Shown: one piece after another, positions 52,427 through 59,868 of the stretch | Layout of the letters: each line of letters begins with the position of its first letter | Numbering within the stretch: position 1 is the first letter of the stretch | Source of the DNA: an uncultured bacterium | Lineage (GTDB): Bacteria; Verrucomicrobiota; Lentisphaeria; Victivallales; UBA1829 | NCBI GenBank assembly: GCA_900548385.1 | Contig: URKJ01000022.1 | Location: forward strand, 12,641 to 76,640 | Length of the DNA: 64,000 nucleotides | Direction: 5' to 3' | Translations under genes and position numbers: made by a program | Notes under the pieces: generated by a model | The model's database searches: none | Told to the model about the DNA's origin: nothing | Seen by the model: the letters and a program-made list of their open reading frames with translations, nothing else

Positions 52427-52451
52427 AGGACAGCTTCGGCTGTCCTTTTTT
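52427..52451 (+). terminator. Textbook terminator with TTCG loop
   Basis: AGGACAGC / GCTGTCCT around TTCG ends in six T. It lies 28 bp after the unknown gene and six bases before the metallopeptidase ATG. Confidence 0.95.
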
Positions 52452-52456
52452 GTCGC

Positions 52457-53182
52457 ATGAAGAACGATGTCCTTCTTTCTCTTTCCGGCGGGGTTCCGGT
52501 ACATGTCGCGGTGCGGCGGTCGGAGCGTGCAAGACGGATCCGTCTGCGGGTTACGGAGTCTGGACCGGAGCTGGTGGTGCCCGTATATGCCGATATGGAT
52601 GCCGCGCTTGAGTTTCTGCGCTCACAGTCTCTCTGGCTGGAAACGGCGCTGAAACAGAACCGCCGGGAGCCGCTGACTCATCCGTCGGAACTGCGGCTTG
52701 CTTTTACGGGCGAGCATCTGAAGCTTGTCTATGAAGCGCAGGATGTCGTATGGACGGGTGTCCGTTACCGGAGTCCGACGGAGCTGCTGGTTTCCGGCAA
52801 TACGGCAGAGGCGTCTTCCTGTATTGAGGCGCTGCGTCAATGGCTGATGCGGAAGGCAAAGCTGGAGATTCTGCCGTTTGCGGCGGATATCTGTTCCGAA
52901 CTGAATTTTGAGATTTCCGGTTTTACGCTCGGTCTCCAGCGCCGGGTGTGGGGAACCTGCAATTCCAAACGCCGGATCGCCCTGAATGCCGCTCTGCTGT
53001 TCTTTCCCCGCGAGATCGTCCGTTATGTGGTCATTCATGAGGGGTGTCATCTGACGGAGATGAATCATTCGGTCCGTTTCTGGAACCTGGTGAAGAAATA
53101 CTATCCTTATCCAGAACATGCCCGGCGGATTCTGAACGGACGCGATTCCGCGCTTCCCGCCTGGGTTCATGCGAAACTATGA
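52457..53182 (+). CDS. YgjP/DUF45-type metallopeptidase
   Basis: This 241-residue protein has RRVWGTCNSKRRIALNAALL and VVIHEGCHLTEMNHSVRFW, the HExxH zinc motif and Asn-His that mark the YgjP family. It is cytoplasmic and of unclear substrate. The ATG is six bases after a strong terminator and has no ribosome site, so the mRNA is probably leaderless or depends on read-through. It converges with recN. Confidence 0.9.
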   Translation: MKNDVLLSLSGGVPVHVAVRRSERARRIRLRVTESGPELVVPVYADMDAALEFLRSQSLWLETALKQNRREPLTHPSELRLAFTGEHLKLVYEAQDVVWTGVRYRSPTELLVSGNTAEASSCIEALRQWLMRKAKLEILPFAADICSELNFEISGFTLGLQRRVWGTCNSKRRIALNAALLFFPREIVRYVVIHEGCHLTEMNHSVRFWNLVKKYYPYPEHARRILNGRDSALPAWVHAKL

Positions 53183-53188
53183 CCGGAG

Positions 53189-54838
53189 TTATTCGAGCAG
53201 GGATTTCGCGTGCCGTTCCGCAGCGGCTCCTCCGCCGAGCATTCTGCCGAGTTCCGCGATCCGCGCTTTCTGCGTCAGGACCCGGATGGAACTGACCGCC
53301 GCTTCCTCCGTCGTTTTCTTTTCAACGGCGAAATGACGGTCTGCACGGGCGGCAACCTGTGCAAGGTGGGAAATGCAGAGGACCTGTTTCCGGGTGCCGA
53401 GTTCGTGCAGTTCTCCGGCAACGACAACCGCCGTTTCTCCGCCGATGTTGGCGTCGATCTCGTCAAATACAAGCGTTCCGATCTCATCGACTTCCGCAAG
53501 AACGGTTTTGACCGCGAGCATGACGCGCGACAGTTCGCCGCTGCTTGCGACCTCTTTCAGCGGTTTCACCGGAACGCCCGGATTTGCCGAAAACAGGAAT
53601 TCGATGCGGTCCGCGCCGTTCGGTCCAGGCTGCGCTCCGGAAAATTCCACTTGAAACGCCGCCCGTTTGAATCCGAGTTTCATGATTTCCCGCCGCAGTT
53701 TTTCCGCCAGATTCTCCGCTGCGCTTTTCCGTGCCGCGGTCAGCTTTCCGCAGAGTCCGGCATGAGCGTCTTTCGCCTGAGTCATGCGGGATTCAAGCTG
53801 TTCCCGCTCCCGTGCGGAATTTTCAAACAGATCCAGTCTCCGCCGGGTGTTTTCCAGATATGCGAGCACGTCGGGAATTTCCGGTCCGTATTTGCGTTTC
53901 AGAGTTTGCAGAATCTGAATGCGCTCTTCCAATGCGGCAAATTCGGATTCGTCCAGCTCTACGGATGACGCGCGGGATTGCAGATCATCCGTCAGCTCGG
54001 AAACCGCATCGGAGATTTCGTCACATTTTGATAGAAAGCGGTCGGCATAATCGGGATCGACGTTTTCCAGCGGGCGCAACAAGCGGCGCACGGAAGAGAG
54101 ACGGTCCATGATGGAATCGTCGGATTCGTTCAATGCAGCGGAAGCCGCGGCGGCGATTTCCAAAATTGTTTTGGAGTTGGATGCGGCGGAATGGAGCGCT
54201 TCAAGCTGTGCATCTTCGCCGTCTTCCGGACTCTGTTTTTCGATTTCGGATACGGTTTTCCGCAGATGTTCCGCCTCGTCCGCATCCGGCATGGTCTTTT
54301 GAAACTCCTCCTGTTCCGCTTCGATTTCGCGGATGGATACCCACGCGGCGGCGGTCTGCTCCAGCAGCGGCTCCAAATGAGCAAAACGGTCAAGCGCCTT
54401 CAGCTGAGCGGAATTCTTCATGAGCCCGAACGCTTCGTCCGGACTGTGAACATCCACGAGCAGTTCCCCGATTGTGCGGAGGAGCTGGGCATTTGCAGGG
54501 GAGCTGTTGATGAAGATGCGTCCGCCGGATGGCGTGAAGACCCGCCGTACGAGCAGAGTGGAGTCCTCACAGGGTTCGAGTCCGCATTCTTCAAGAATCG
54601 CGGCAATCTGCGGTTCGGAAACGGAATCCAGCCGGAACTCTCCGGCGATTTCGCAACGGTCGGTTCCCTGCCGGATTGCGGATTTGTCGAACCGCCCGCC
54701 GAGCAGCAGTGCGACCCCACCCATCAGTACGGATTTTCCCGCGCCCGTTTCCCCGGTAACGGCATTGAAGCCGGGAGAAAATTCAATATCCGCTTCGTCG
54801 ACCAGTGCAAGATTCTTGATGTGGAGCCATTTGAGCAT
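53189..54838 (-). CDS. recN: DNA repair protein RecN
   Basis: This 549-residue SMC-like ATPase helps repair double-strand breaks. GETGAGKSVLMGGVALL is Walker A near residue 30; the middle is coiled coil with ESQMTQA-like segments; VASSGELSRVMLAVK is the signature and TLVFDEIDANIGG is Walker B. Length and motif spacing are normal. It starts six bases after the acyltransferase gene and ends the kdsB operon. Confidence 0.95.
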   Translation of the reverse strand: MLKWLHIKNLALVDEADIEFSPGFNAVTGETGAGKSVLMGGVALLLGGRFDKSAIRQGTDRCEIAGEFRLDSVSEPQIAAILEECGLEPCEDSTLLVRRVFTPSGGRIFINSSPANAQLLRTIGELLVDVHSPDEAFGLMKNSAQLKALDRFAHLEPLLEQTAAAWVSIREIEAEQEEFQKTMPDADEAEHLRKTVSEIEKQSPEDGEDAQLEALHSAASNSKTILEIAAAASAALNESDDSIMDRLSSVRRLLRPLENVDPDYADRFLSKCDEISDAVSELTDDLQSRASSVELDESEFAALEERIQILQTLKRKYGPEIPDVLAYLENTRRRLDLFENSAREREQLESRMTQAKDAHAGLCGKLTAARKSAAENLAEKLRREIMKLGFKRAAFQVEFSGAQPGPNGADRIEFLFSANPGVPVKPLKEVASSGELSRVMLAVKTVLAEVDEIGTLVFDEIDANIGGETAVVVAGELHELGTRKQVLCISHLAQVAARADRHFAVEKKTTEEAAVSSIRVLTQKARIAELGRMLGGGAAAERHAKSLLE

Positions 54839-54844
54839 GGTGTG

Positions 54845-55843
54845 TCAATCCTTCTCCGGTTTTCCTCTTCCGCCCCTCATTTTAGAGAAAAAGGAGGATT
54901 TGACCACTTTTGCATAGGACGGATATTTCGCCCGGAGCTCCGCGGAGGCATCCGGCGGAATATACTGAAAGCGTTTATAAAGCCAGAGATACTGCTCCGG
55001 AGCCATGCGGATCAGTTTTTCGGTCATTGTCATGATATCCTGAATCACCTCTTCTTCGGAGGTGTATTCGGAAGCGGGCTTGGGCAGCGGATCCATCGTG
55101 GCTTTGAAATGACCGTCCGGCATGCGGATGCAGGAGCCGACGCCGATATAGGCGTTTTTCTTCAATACCATTGTGCCGGGAAAGCGGGTGACGGGACACG
55201 GCAGGCCGAACATATTGACGAACGCGCCGCCGTTACGGACTTTGATGTTCTGATCGACAAGCATTCCCGCCGCCGATCCGGTTTCCATCGCGTGGACGAG
55301 TTTCAGCATACCGCCGCGCGATTCGATGATCTGCACGTTTTTCACCGAGCGTCCGCCTGTGATGAGTTTCCCGAGGTAAGGATTGCGCGGGGTCCGGACG
55401 ACGGTTGCCATTTTGAACCCGAAAACGATGCCGAGCACCATTCCGGAAAATTCCCAGTTGCCGTGATGCGGCGTGATGAAAATAACGGGGCGTCCCTCTT
55501 CCAGACATTTTGCCGCGTCTTTTGCCACCTGCGCGAGATTGGATTGGATATCGACCATTTCCCGGATTTTTTCCGGTTTGTTGTGAAACCAGAAAAATTC
55601 ACAGACGGTCAAGATCAGGCTGGCGATACAGCGTCGGGAGAGACTGAATACCTCTTTTCCTTCTTTTTCGGGAAACGCGCAGCGGATATTTGCGCGGACG
55701 AGTCCGCCGATTTGCGGCAGCAGCATCGCGGGCCATGAAAACAGCCATGCCAGAACGTGGAATGTACAGCGGGGGAGGTGCTCCATGATTTTCATGAAGA
55801 CCAAAGCAGCCAGATAGACCAGATATTGAAGAGCGCGTTTCAT
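54845..55843 (-). CDS. LpxL/HtrB-type lipid A acyltransferase
   Basis: This 332-residue membrane enzyme adds a secondary acyl chain to lipid A. One N-terminal hydrophobic stretch (about 8-45) and the catalytic HHGNWEFSG (HxxxxE-type) plus the later ESRGGMLKLV and LVDQN motifs fit the family. The ATG at 55843 lies five bases after the kdsB stop; the frame continues to 55993 only inside kdsB. The pairing with kdsB supports a function in lipopolysaccharide synthesis. Confidence 0.88.
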   Translation of the reverse strand: MKRALQYLVYLAALVFMKIMEHLPRCTFHVLAWLFSWPAMLLPQIGGLVRANIRCAFPEKEGKEVFSLSRRCIASLILTVCEFFWFHNKPEKIREMVDIQSNLAQVAKDAAKCLEEGRPVIFITPHHGNWEFSGMVLGIVFGFKMATVVRTPRNPYLGKLITGGRSVKNVQIIESRGGMLKLVHAMETGSAAGMLVDQNIKVRNGGAFVNMFGLPCPVTRFPGTMVLKKNAYIGVGSCIRMPDGHFKATMDPLPKPASEYTSEEEVIQDIMTMTEKLIRMAPEQYLWLYKRFQYIPPDASAELRAKYPSYAKVVKSSFFSKMRGGRGKPEKD

Positions 55844-55848
55844 AGCGT

Positions 55849-56592
55849 TTACCGCTCGTTGTGTTCCCGGAGATACGCCTCCGCCCGTTCCAGATCTTCG
55901 GGAGTGTCGATTCCGATGCTTTGAAAATGTGTTTTGACAACCTTGATTTTCATGCCGTTTTCCAGAGCGCGGAGCTGCTCGAGTTTTTCGCATTTTTCCA
56001 GAGGACTTTCCGGCAGAGAGACAAAACGTTCAAGCGCGGAACGGCGGTAGGCATAGATGCCCCAGTGACGGTAAAGCGGCATATCGGTTCCGCCGGTGCG
56101 CAGGAACGGAATTTCGGAACGGCTGAAATAGAGCGCGCTTCCGTCCGCACCGACCACCACTTTCGGCAGATTCGGATTCGAGGCGATCTCTTCACGGGTC
56201 GAGGGAACGACCACGGTTGCCATATCGGGCTTGTCCCCGCCCGCCATGACGTCGATCAGAGCGTCAATGACTTCCGGTTTCATGAACGGCTCATCGCCCT
56301 GCACGTTGATAATAATGTCGCAGTCGATTCCCTTCGCGGCTTCCCAGATGCGGTCGGAACCGGATGGATGGTTTGGAGAGGTCATAACGGCTTCGGCTCC
56401 GAACGATTCCGCGATTTTGAGGACTTTTTCACTGTCGGTTGCAATAAGGACTTGACCGGCTTTCGACTTCGAGGCCCGTTCCCACACCCATTGAATGATC
56501 GGTTTTCCGCCGAGTTCGGCAATCACTTTTTCCGGGAATCTTGTACTTGCAAGCCGGGCGGGAATGACGGCAACGGTTTTCAGCTGATGCAT
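55849..56592 (-). CDS. kdsB: 3-deoxy-manno-octulosonate cytidylyltransferase
   Basis: This 247-residue enzyme makes CMP-Kdo for the lipopolysaccharide core. VIPARLASTRFPEKV, PIIQWVWERA, INVQGDEPFMKPEVI and HWGIYAYRRSAL are diagnostic. The ribosome site AGGAGCATTCCAAACT precedes the ATG. It is the first gene of an operon with the acyltransferase and recN. Confidence 0.97.
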   Translation of the reverse strand: MHQLKTVAVIPARLASTRFPEKVIAELGGKPIIQWVWERASKSKAGQVLIATDSEKVLKIAESFGAEAVMTSPNHPSGSDRIWEAAKGIDCDIIINVQGDEPFMKPEVIDALIDVMAGGDKPDMATVVVPSTREEIASNPNLPKVVVGADGSALYFSRSEIPFLRTGGTDMPLYRHWGIYAYRRSALERFVSLPESPLEKCEKLEQLRALENGMKIKVVKTHFQSIGIDTPEDLERAEAYLREHNER

Positions 56593-56644
56593 AGTTTGGA
56601 ATGCTCCTGTTTGAAAGAGTGTTGTAACGCGTTTTTTTCAACAT

Positions 56645-56673
56645 AATATATACCGGATTGCCGGGGAATACAA
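56645..56673 (-). promoter_or_regulatory. kdsB operon promoter
   Basis: On the minus strand TTGTAT and TATATT are 17 bp apart, about 52 bp before the kdsB ATG. The remaining 180 bp up to the regulator promoter hold no clear feature. Confidence 0.65.
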
Positions 56674-56878
56674 ATCGAATGGCGCACAGGAAAAAGGAAA
56701 ATCAGCATAACGGACAACTGCCGGAGAACCGGTAACGGAAATGAACGGTTTTTCCCGGACTCGGATGTATAATAGTGGACATTATATTTTTATATATCAT
56801 TTTTACCGTTTTATCAATCCCCGTTTTTGAAAATATCCGTAAAATTCTTTCCTGTACGAAGAAAAATCTATTTACAGA

Positions 56879-56906
56879 TTGACATTTTGGAAAAAAGAAT
56901 TATCTT
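56879..56906 (+). promoter_or_regulatory. Promoter of the GntR gene
   Basis: TTGACA and TATCTT are 16 bp apart, 49 bp before the ATG. Confidence 0.7.
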
Positions 56907-56929
56907 ATGCAGCAAAGTTGCAAAATGAA

Positions 56930-56940
56930 TACCATTGGTA
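56930..56940. promoter_or_regulatory. Palindrome before the GntR gene
   Basis: TACCA-T-TGGTA lies between the promoter and the ATG (15 bases between the palindrome and the ATG). It is a candidate autoregulatory operator. Confidence 0.55.
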
Positions 56941-56955
56941 ACTATGGAGTCGTGA

Positions 56956-57999
56956 ATGCCTGCATCGAAAACCGCTGTGGCGGAATATATGAAGATCCGC
57001 CGTTATGTGCTGAATCTGATTATGAAATCGGGAAATGAGTCGGTCCAGCTGCCGACGGCACAGGAGCTTGCAAAGCTGTTCGGCGTCTGCCGCCAGACGG
57101 TCGGAAAATCGCTGAAACAGCTTGCGGAGGAGAATTATGTGATCGGCAAGCCGGGGCTCGGTACATTCACCAACCCGAAAAAACAGTTCCGGTTTGAATC
57201 CCGGCGAAACAGACCCAATATCGGGATCATTGTCGGCGACGGCATGATCATTGAGATGGATGAGTTCCTTGCGCGGACCGTTGCCGCCTGTCTGGTTGAA
57301 GTCGCGGTTTATCCTGCGTATGTGCGGAGCATCAATTTGACTTCCACTAAACCCGATGTTGTATTCAAGGAGCTGAAAAATGAGTTTCTGGACGGTTTGA
57401 TCTGGCAGAATCCGCCGCTGGAATTTCAGCCGCTTCTGAAAAAGATCCGGGAGAACGGAATCGCGGTTGTTGTGATCGGCGGATCCAGTCACCGGAATGC
57501 GGTTCCCAGCGTGGATTTTGATTTGTCGGCATTGGGATATGCTTATGGCAAACGGCTGTTGGAAATGGGAAAACGGAACCTCCTGTATTTGCGCGACGAA
57601 CGCCCGTGGAATTTTCCGGCGGACGGTATCCGCAAGGCGTATCGGGAGGCCGGTATATCTTTGAATGAAAAACTGTTTTTAAACGGCGTGGATACGCTTG
57701 CCAAGGTGAAAATGATCTTTGAACTCGGAGTTCCGGTGGATGCGATCGTCAACGCCCTGTACTCCTATGAGGACCTTGCGCTGGTTGCGCAGCAGACGGA
57801 TTTTGATCTGGGCAGGATGTTTCATGTCTGCTGGGAGTCTGTCGCGGCGAAATTCCCGGTCTTTCACGGAATCAGTCATTCGTATGACTTTACTGCAATG
57901 GCGAAAACTGCGGTCGCCCTTCTCCGCCGCCAGTTGGAAGAGAAGGACCGGACGATCCGCAGTGAATTGGTGCCTTTACAGCTTCACGAAGTCGGCTGA
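56956..57999 (+). CDS. GntR-type regulator with LacI-like sensor domain
   Basis: This 347-residue protein has a winged helix (about 10-80: RRYVLNLIMKSGN, ELAKLFGVCRQTVGKSLKQL, GLGTFTNP) and a LacI-like sensor (about 85-335: IGIIVGDGMII, DGLIWQNPP, VVIGGSSHRNAVPSVDFD, then VDAIVNALYSYEDLAL). It resembles the cassette 1 regulator. Unlike that gene it is not followed by a pseudopilin; instead its 3' end is duplicated beyond cassette 3. A GTG could also start just upstream, but the ATG gives the family N-terminus. Confidence 0.85.
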   Translation: MPASKTAVAEYMKIRRYVLNLIMKSGNESVQLPTAQELAKLFGVCRQTVGKSLKQLAEENYVIGKPGLGTFTNPKKQFRFESRRNRPNIGIIVGDGMIIEMDEFLARTVAACLVEVAVYPAYVRSINLTSTKPDVVFKELKNEFLDGLIWQNPPLEFQPLLKKIRENGIAVVVIGGSSHRNAVPSVDFDLSALGYAYGKRLLEMGKRNLLYLRDERPWNFPADGIRKAYREAGISLNEKLFLNGVDTLAKVKMIFELGVPVDAIVNALYSYEDLALVAQQTDFDLGRMFHVCWESVAAKFPVFHGISHSYDFTAMAKTAVALLRRQLEEKDRTIRSELVPLQLHEVG

Positions 58000-58031
58000 A
58001 TGAACGCTTGGAACCGGATCCGGGTCCGGTT
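57900..58031 (+). repeat. Direct repeat, left copy (3' end of the GntR gene plus terminator)
   Basis: This 132-bp segment covers the last 33 codons of the regulator and a terminator-like hairpin. It recurs at 63813-63944 with seven base differences (about 95% identity by eye). The two copies bracket cassette 3. Confidence 0.92.
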
Positions 58032-58034
58032 TTC
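58012..58034 (+). terminator. Terminator after the GntR gene
   Basis: AACCGGA / TCCGGTT around a six-base loop, followed by four T in all, 12 bp after the stop. Confidence 0.65.
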
Positions 58035-58276
58035 GCCTTCGGACAGCGGGATTTCCATCCGTTCTCCTGTTTTTGCAGAGTGATGGACCTGCCGTTCAGG
58101 CCGCCTTGACCGCGGCTTTTCGCCGGGTCGTATCTTTCTTGTTGCTCGGTATGAGAGCTGAAATGCCAATCTTTGTGATGGTCACGGTTGCCACAGCAGC
58201 ATCAGTATACTATTAAACAGAAGAGGAAGCTGTTTCGATCGGGATGGACTCTTTCCGTTGCAAGGTGCAGGAGAGA
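58035..58276. other. Unassigned stretch between two regulators
   Basis: About 240 bp hold no gene I can support. Short frames in both directions have no family signal. No IS ends or inverted repeats were seen, so this is not obviously a mobile-element remnant. Confidence 0.6.
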
Positions 58277-59641
58277 TTACGTCCGCATCATCAGCTCGGA
58301 ATATTCTCTTGCGAGCTTCCCGAGCTCTGCGCGGGACACGGGAATCCTGCAGAAAAGACGGTGAAAGAGATGCCGGCAAACTTCTGCGCTGTTCCGGGAA
58401 GCGCACTGCACCACCGGGCGGCTCCGGTCGCGTGCTTTCCGGCAGGCCTCCGTCACGCCCTCGTCGAAAACCGGAAGACTGCGGTTCCGCCGTGCAAGGA
58501 AACAGAGATTCTCCCGTGTATAATATTCCGTCAGGAAACGGAAAAGTTCCTTCGGATCGTATCTTCCCGCGGAAATGGCGATGCCCAAGGCGGAAAATGA
58601 AGTCATTTGCCCTGCGGCATATCCGGGAAGCGGAAGTTCATAAAATTCCTGTTCCGTCAGGATTTCCCGGGCAAAGGAAGCATCCTGTTCGGAACCGATG
58701 ATAAACGCAATGCGTCCATTGGCAAGAAGTTCGCCTAGATACTCCCGCTTGTCGCCCCACTTATGGACGCAGCAGCCCAAATGCCGGATGACTCTTTCAA
58801 AAAAGATAAGTCCCCGGTAAAAGACGTCGCTGTCAAATGCGCAGTTGCCGTTGCGGTCAAATACCTCCCCGCCGAACTGGGAAATGATCGGAAGGCAGCC
58901 GTTCGGGTCCAGAAGAAGCCCCAGAGCCCCGTGTTCAAACCGCCCTAGATTCGAAAAAAGCGTAAACTGATCCAAAAGATGAAAAAGGCTCTCCCAGCTC
59001 CAGTCCTCTCCGGGCAGAGCGACCCCCGCCTCCTCAAACAGACGCCGGTTGAAGTACGCCATCACAGGCAGACAAAACACAGGAAGCGCAAACGTCGAAC
59101 AGCGGCACCGGAACACTTGACGGCACACAGGAGCAACCTCCGCCACTATGGGTTCGAGCGCAGAATCTTTCAGCAGGGAATCCAGCGGCATGAGGAGACC
59201 TTCCTCCACCATTGCAGGAAGCATGTTCTCATCCATGAGAATCAGTCCCGGCTTTCGTTCTATCCGCTCCTTGAGAAAATCAAAGTACTGCGGATAGTTT
59301 TGGTAGGTGCCGAAATCGAAACAGACAAATTCATCCGGCGCCCCCCTCAGGAGCTCCCCCATATTCTCATGAAAACCGTAAAGCCGGCGGTTCGGGATTA
59401 TCTCCCGCCGAATGTTCGATCCCACATAACAGCCGCGTCCGTGCTCCCGGACAATCAACCCCTTTTTTTCCAAAAGTCGGTACGCCCCCAGGACGGAAGA
59501 CAGATCCACTCCGCGCTCTTCCGCAAAATGGCGCATGGACGGCAATGGGGCTCCCGGCTTCAAATCGCCGGAAAAAATCCGCTTCTCCAGTTCCACAGCA
59601 AGACGTTTCGTCGCCGGAAGCCCTGTTCGATATCGAGTCAT
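58277..59641 (-). CDS. GntR winged helix fused to an extracellular-solute-binding-type domain, cassette 3
   Basis: This 454-residue protein is a GntR DNA-binding domain (about 1-75: LPSMRHFAEERGVDLSSV, GRGCYVGSNI) joined directly to a type II periplasmic-binding fold as in ABC sugar-binding proteins: VMAYFNRRLFEEAGVALP, then EDWSWESLFHLLDQ and NGRIAFIIGSEQDASF. There is no signal peptide, so the binding domain works as a cytoplasmic sugar sensor. It is divergent from the cassette 3 glycosidase. The ATG at 59641 follows GGAGGAGGATGGAGC; the longer frame to 59845 would cross the promoter. Confidence 0.88.
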   Translation of the reverse strand: MTRYRTGLPATKRLAVELEKRIFSGDLKPGAPLPSMRHFAEERGVDLSSVLGAYRLLEKKGLIVREHGRGCYVGSNIRREIIPNRRLYGFHENMGELLRGAPDEFVCFDFGTYQNYPQYFDFLKERIERKPGLILMDENMLPAMVEEGLLMPLDSLLKDSALEPIVAEVAPVCRQVFRCRCSTFALPVFCLPVMAYFNRRLFEEAGVALPGEDWSWESLFHLLDQFTLFSNLGRFEHGALGLLLDPNGCLPIISQFGGEVFDRNGNCAFDSDVFYRGLIFFERVIRHLGCCVHKWGDKREYLGELLANGRIAFIIGSEQDASFAREILTEQEFYELPLPGYAAGQMTSFSALGIAISAGRYDPKELFRFLTEYYTRENLCFLARRNRSLPVFDEGVTEACRKARDRSRPVVQCASRNSAEVCRHLFHRLFCRIPVSRAELGKLAREYSELMMRT

Positions 59642-59761
59642 GCTCCATCCTCCTCCACGGGTCGTGTTCTTCCAAAAGAACAATATCACAACTCCTCGGA
59701 AATACAAGGAAAAAGATATGAAAAAATCAAACAGCAGCAAACAGTTTCCGAAAGCACCTCT

Positions 59762-59796
59762 TTTCCATTGAAAATACCTTCTTTTCCCTATGGAAA
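59762..59796. promoter_or_regulatory. Inverted repeat between the divergent cassette 3 genes
   Basis: TTTCCAT and ATGGAAA are spaced by 21 bp, ending five bases before the -35 box of the glycosidase gene. The half-site spacing of about three helical turns would suit a dimer binding both arms; the GntR fusion protein is the obvious candidate. Confidence 0.55.
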
Positions 59797-59801
59797 GGGG
59801 A

Positions 59802-59830
59802 TTGACAGAAAAATAGTTTTGTTTTATAAT
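59802..59830 (+). promoter_or_regulatory. Consensus promoter of the cassette 3 glycosidase
   Basis: TTGACA and TATAAT, both perfect, are 17 bp apart, 38 bp before the ATG. Such an ideal promoter needs a repressor to be controlled. Confidence 0.92.
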
Positions 59831-59868
59831 TAAATCAAACGCCAATATTATACATGATAGGAGGATTT

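Noticed and set aside
54191..55738. Open frame of 515 codons on the plus strand
   Set aside because: It is antisense to recN and the acyltransferase, both with full motif sets.
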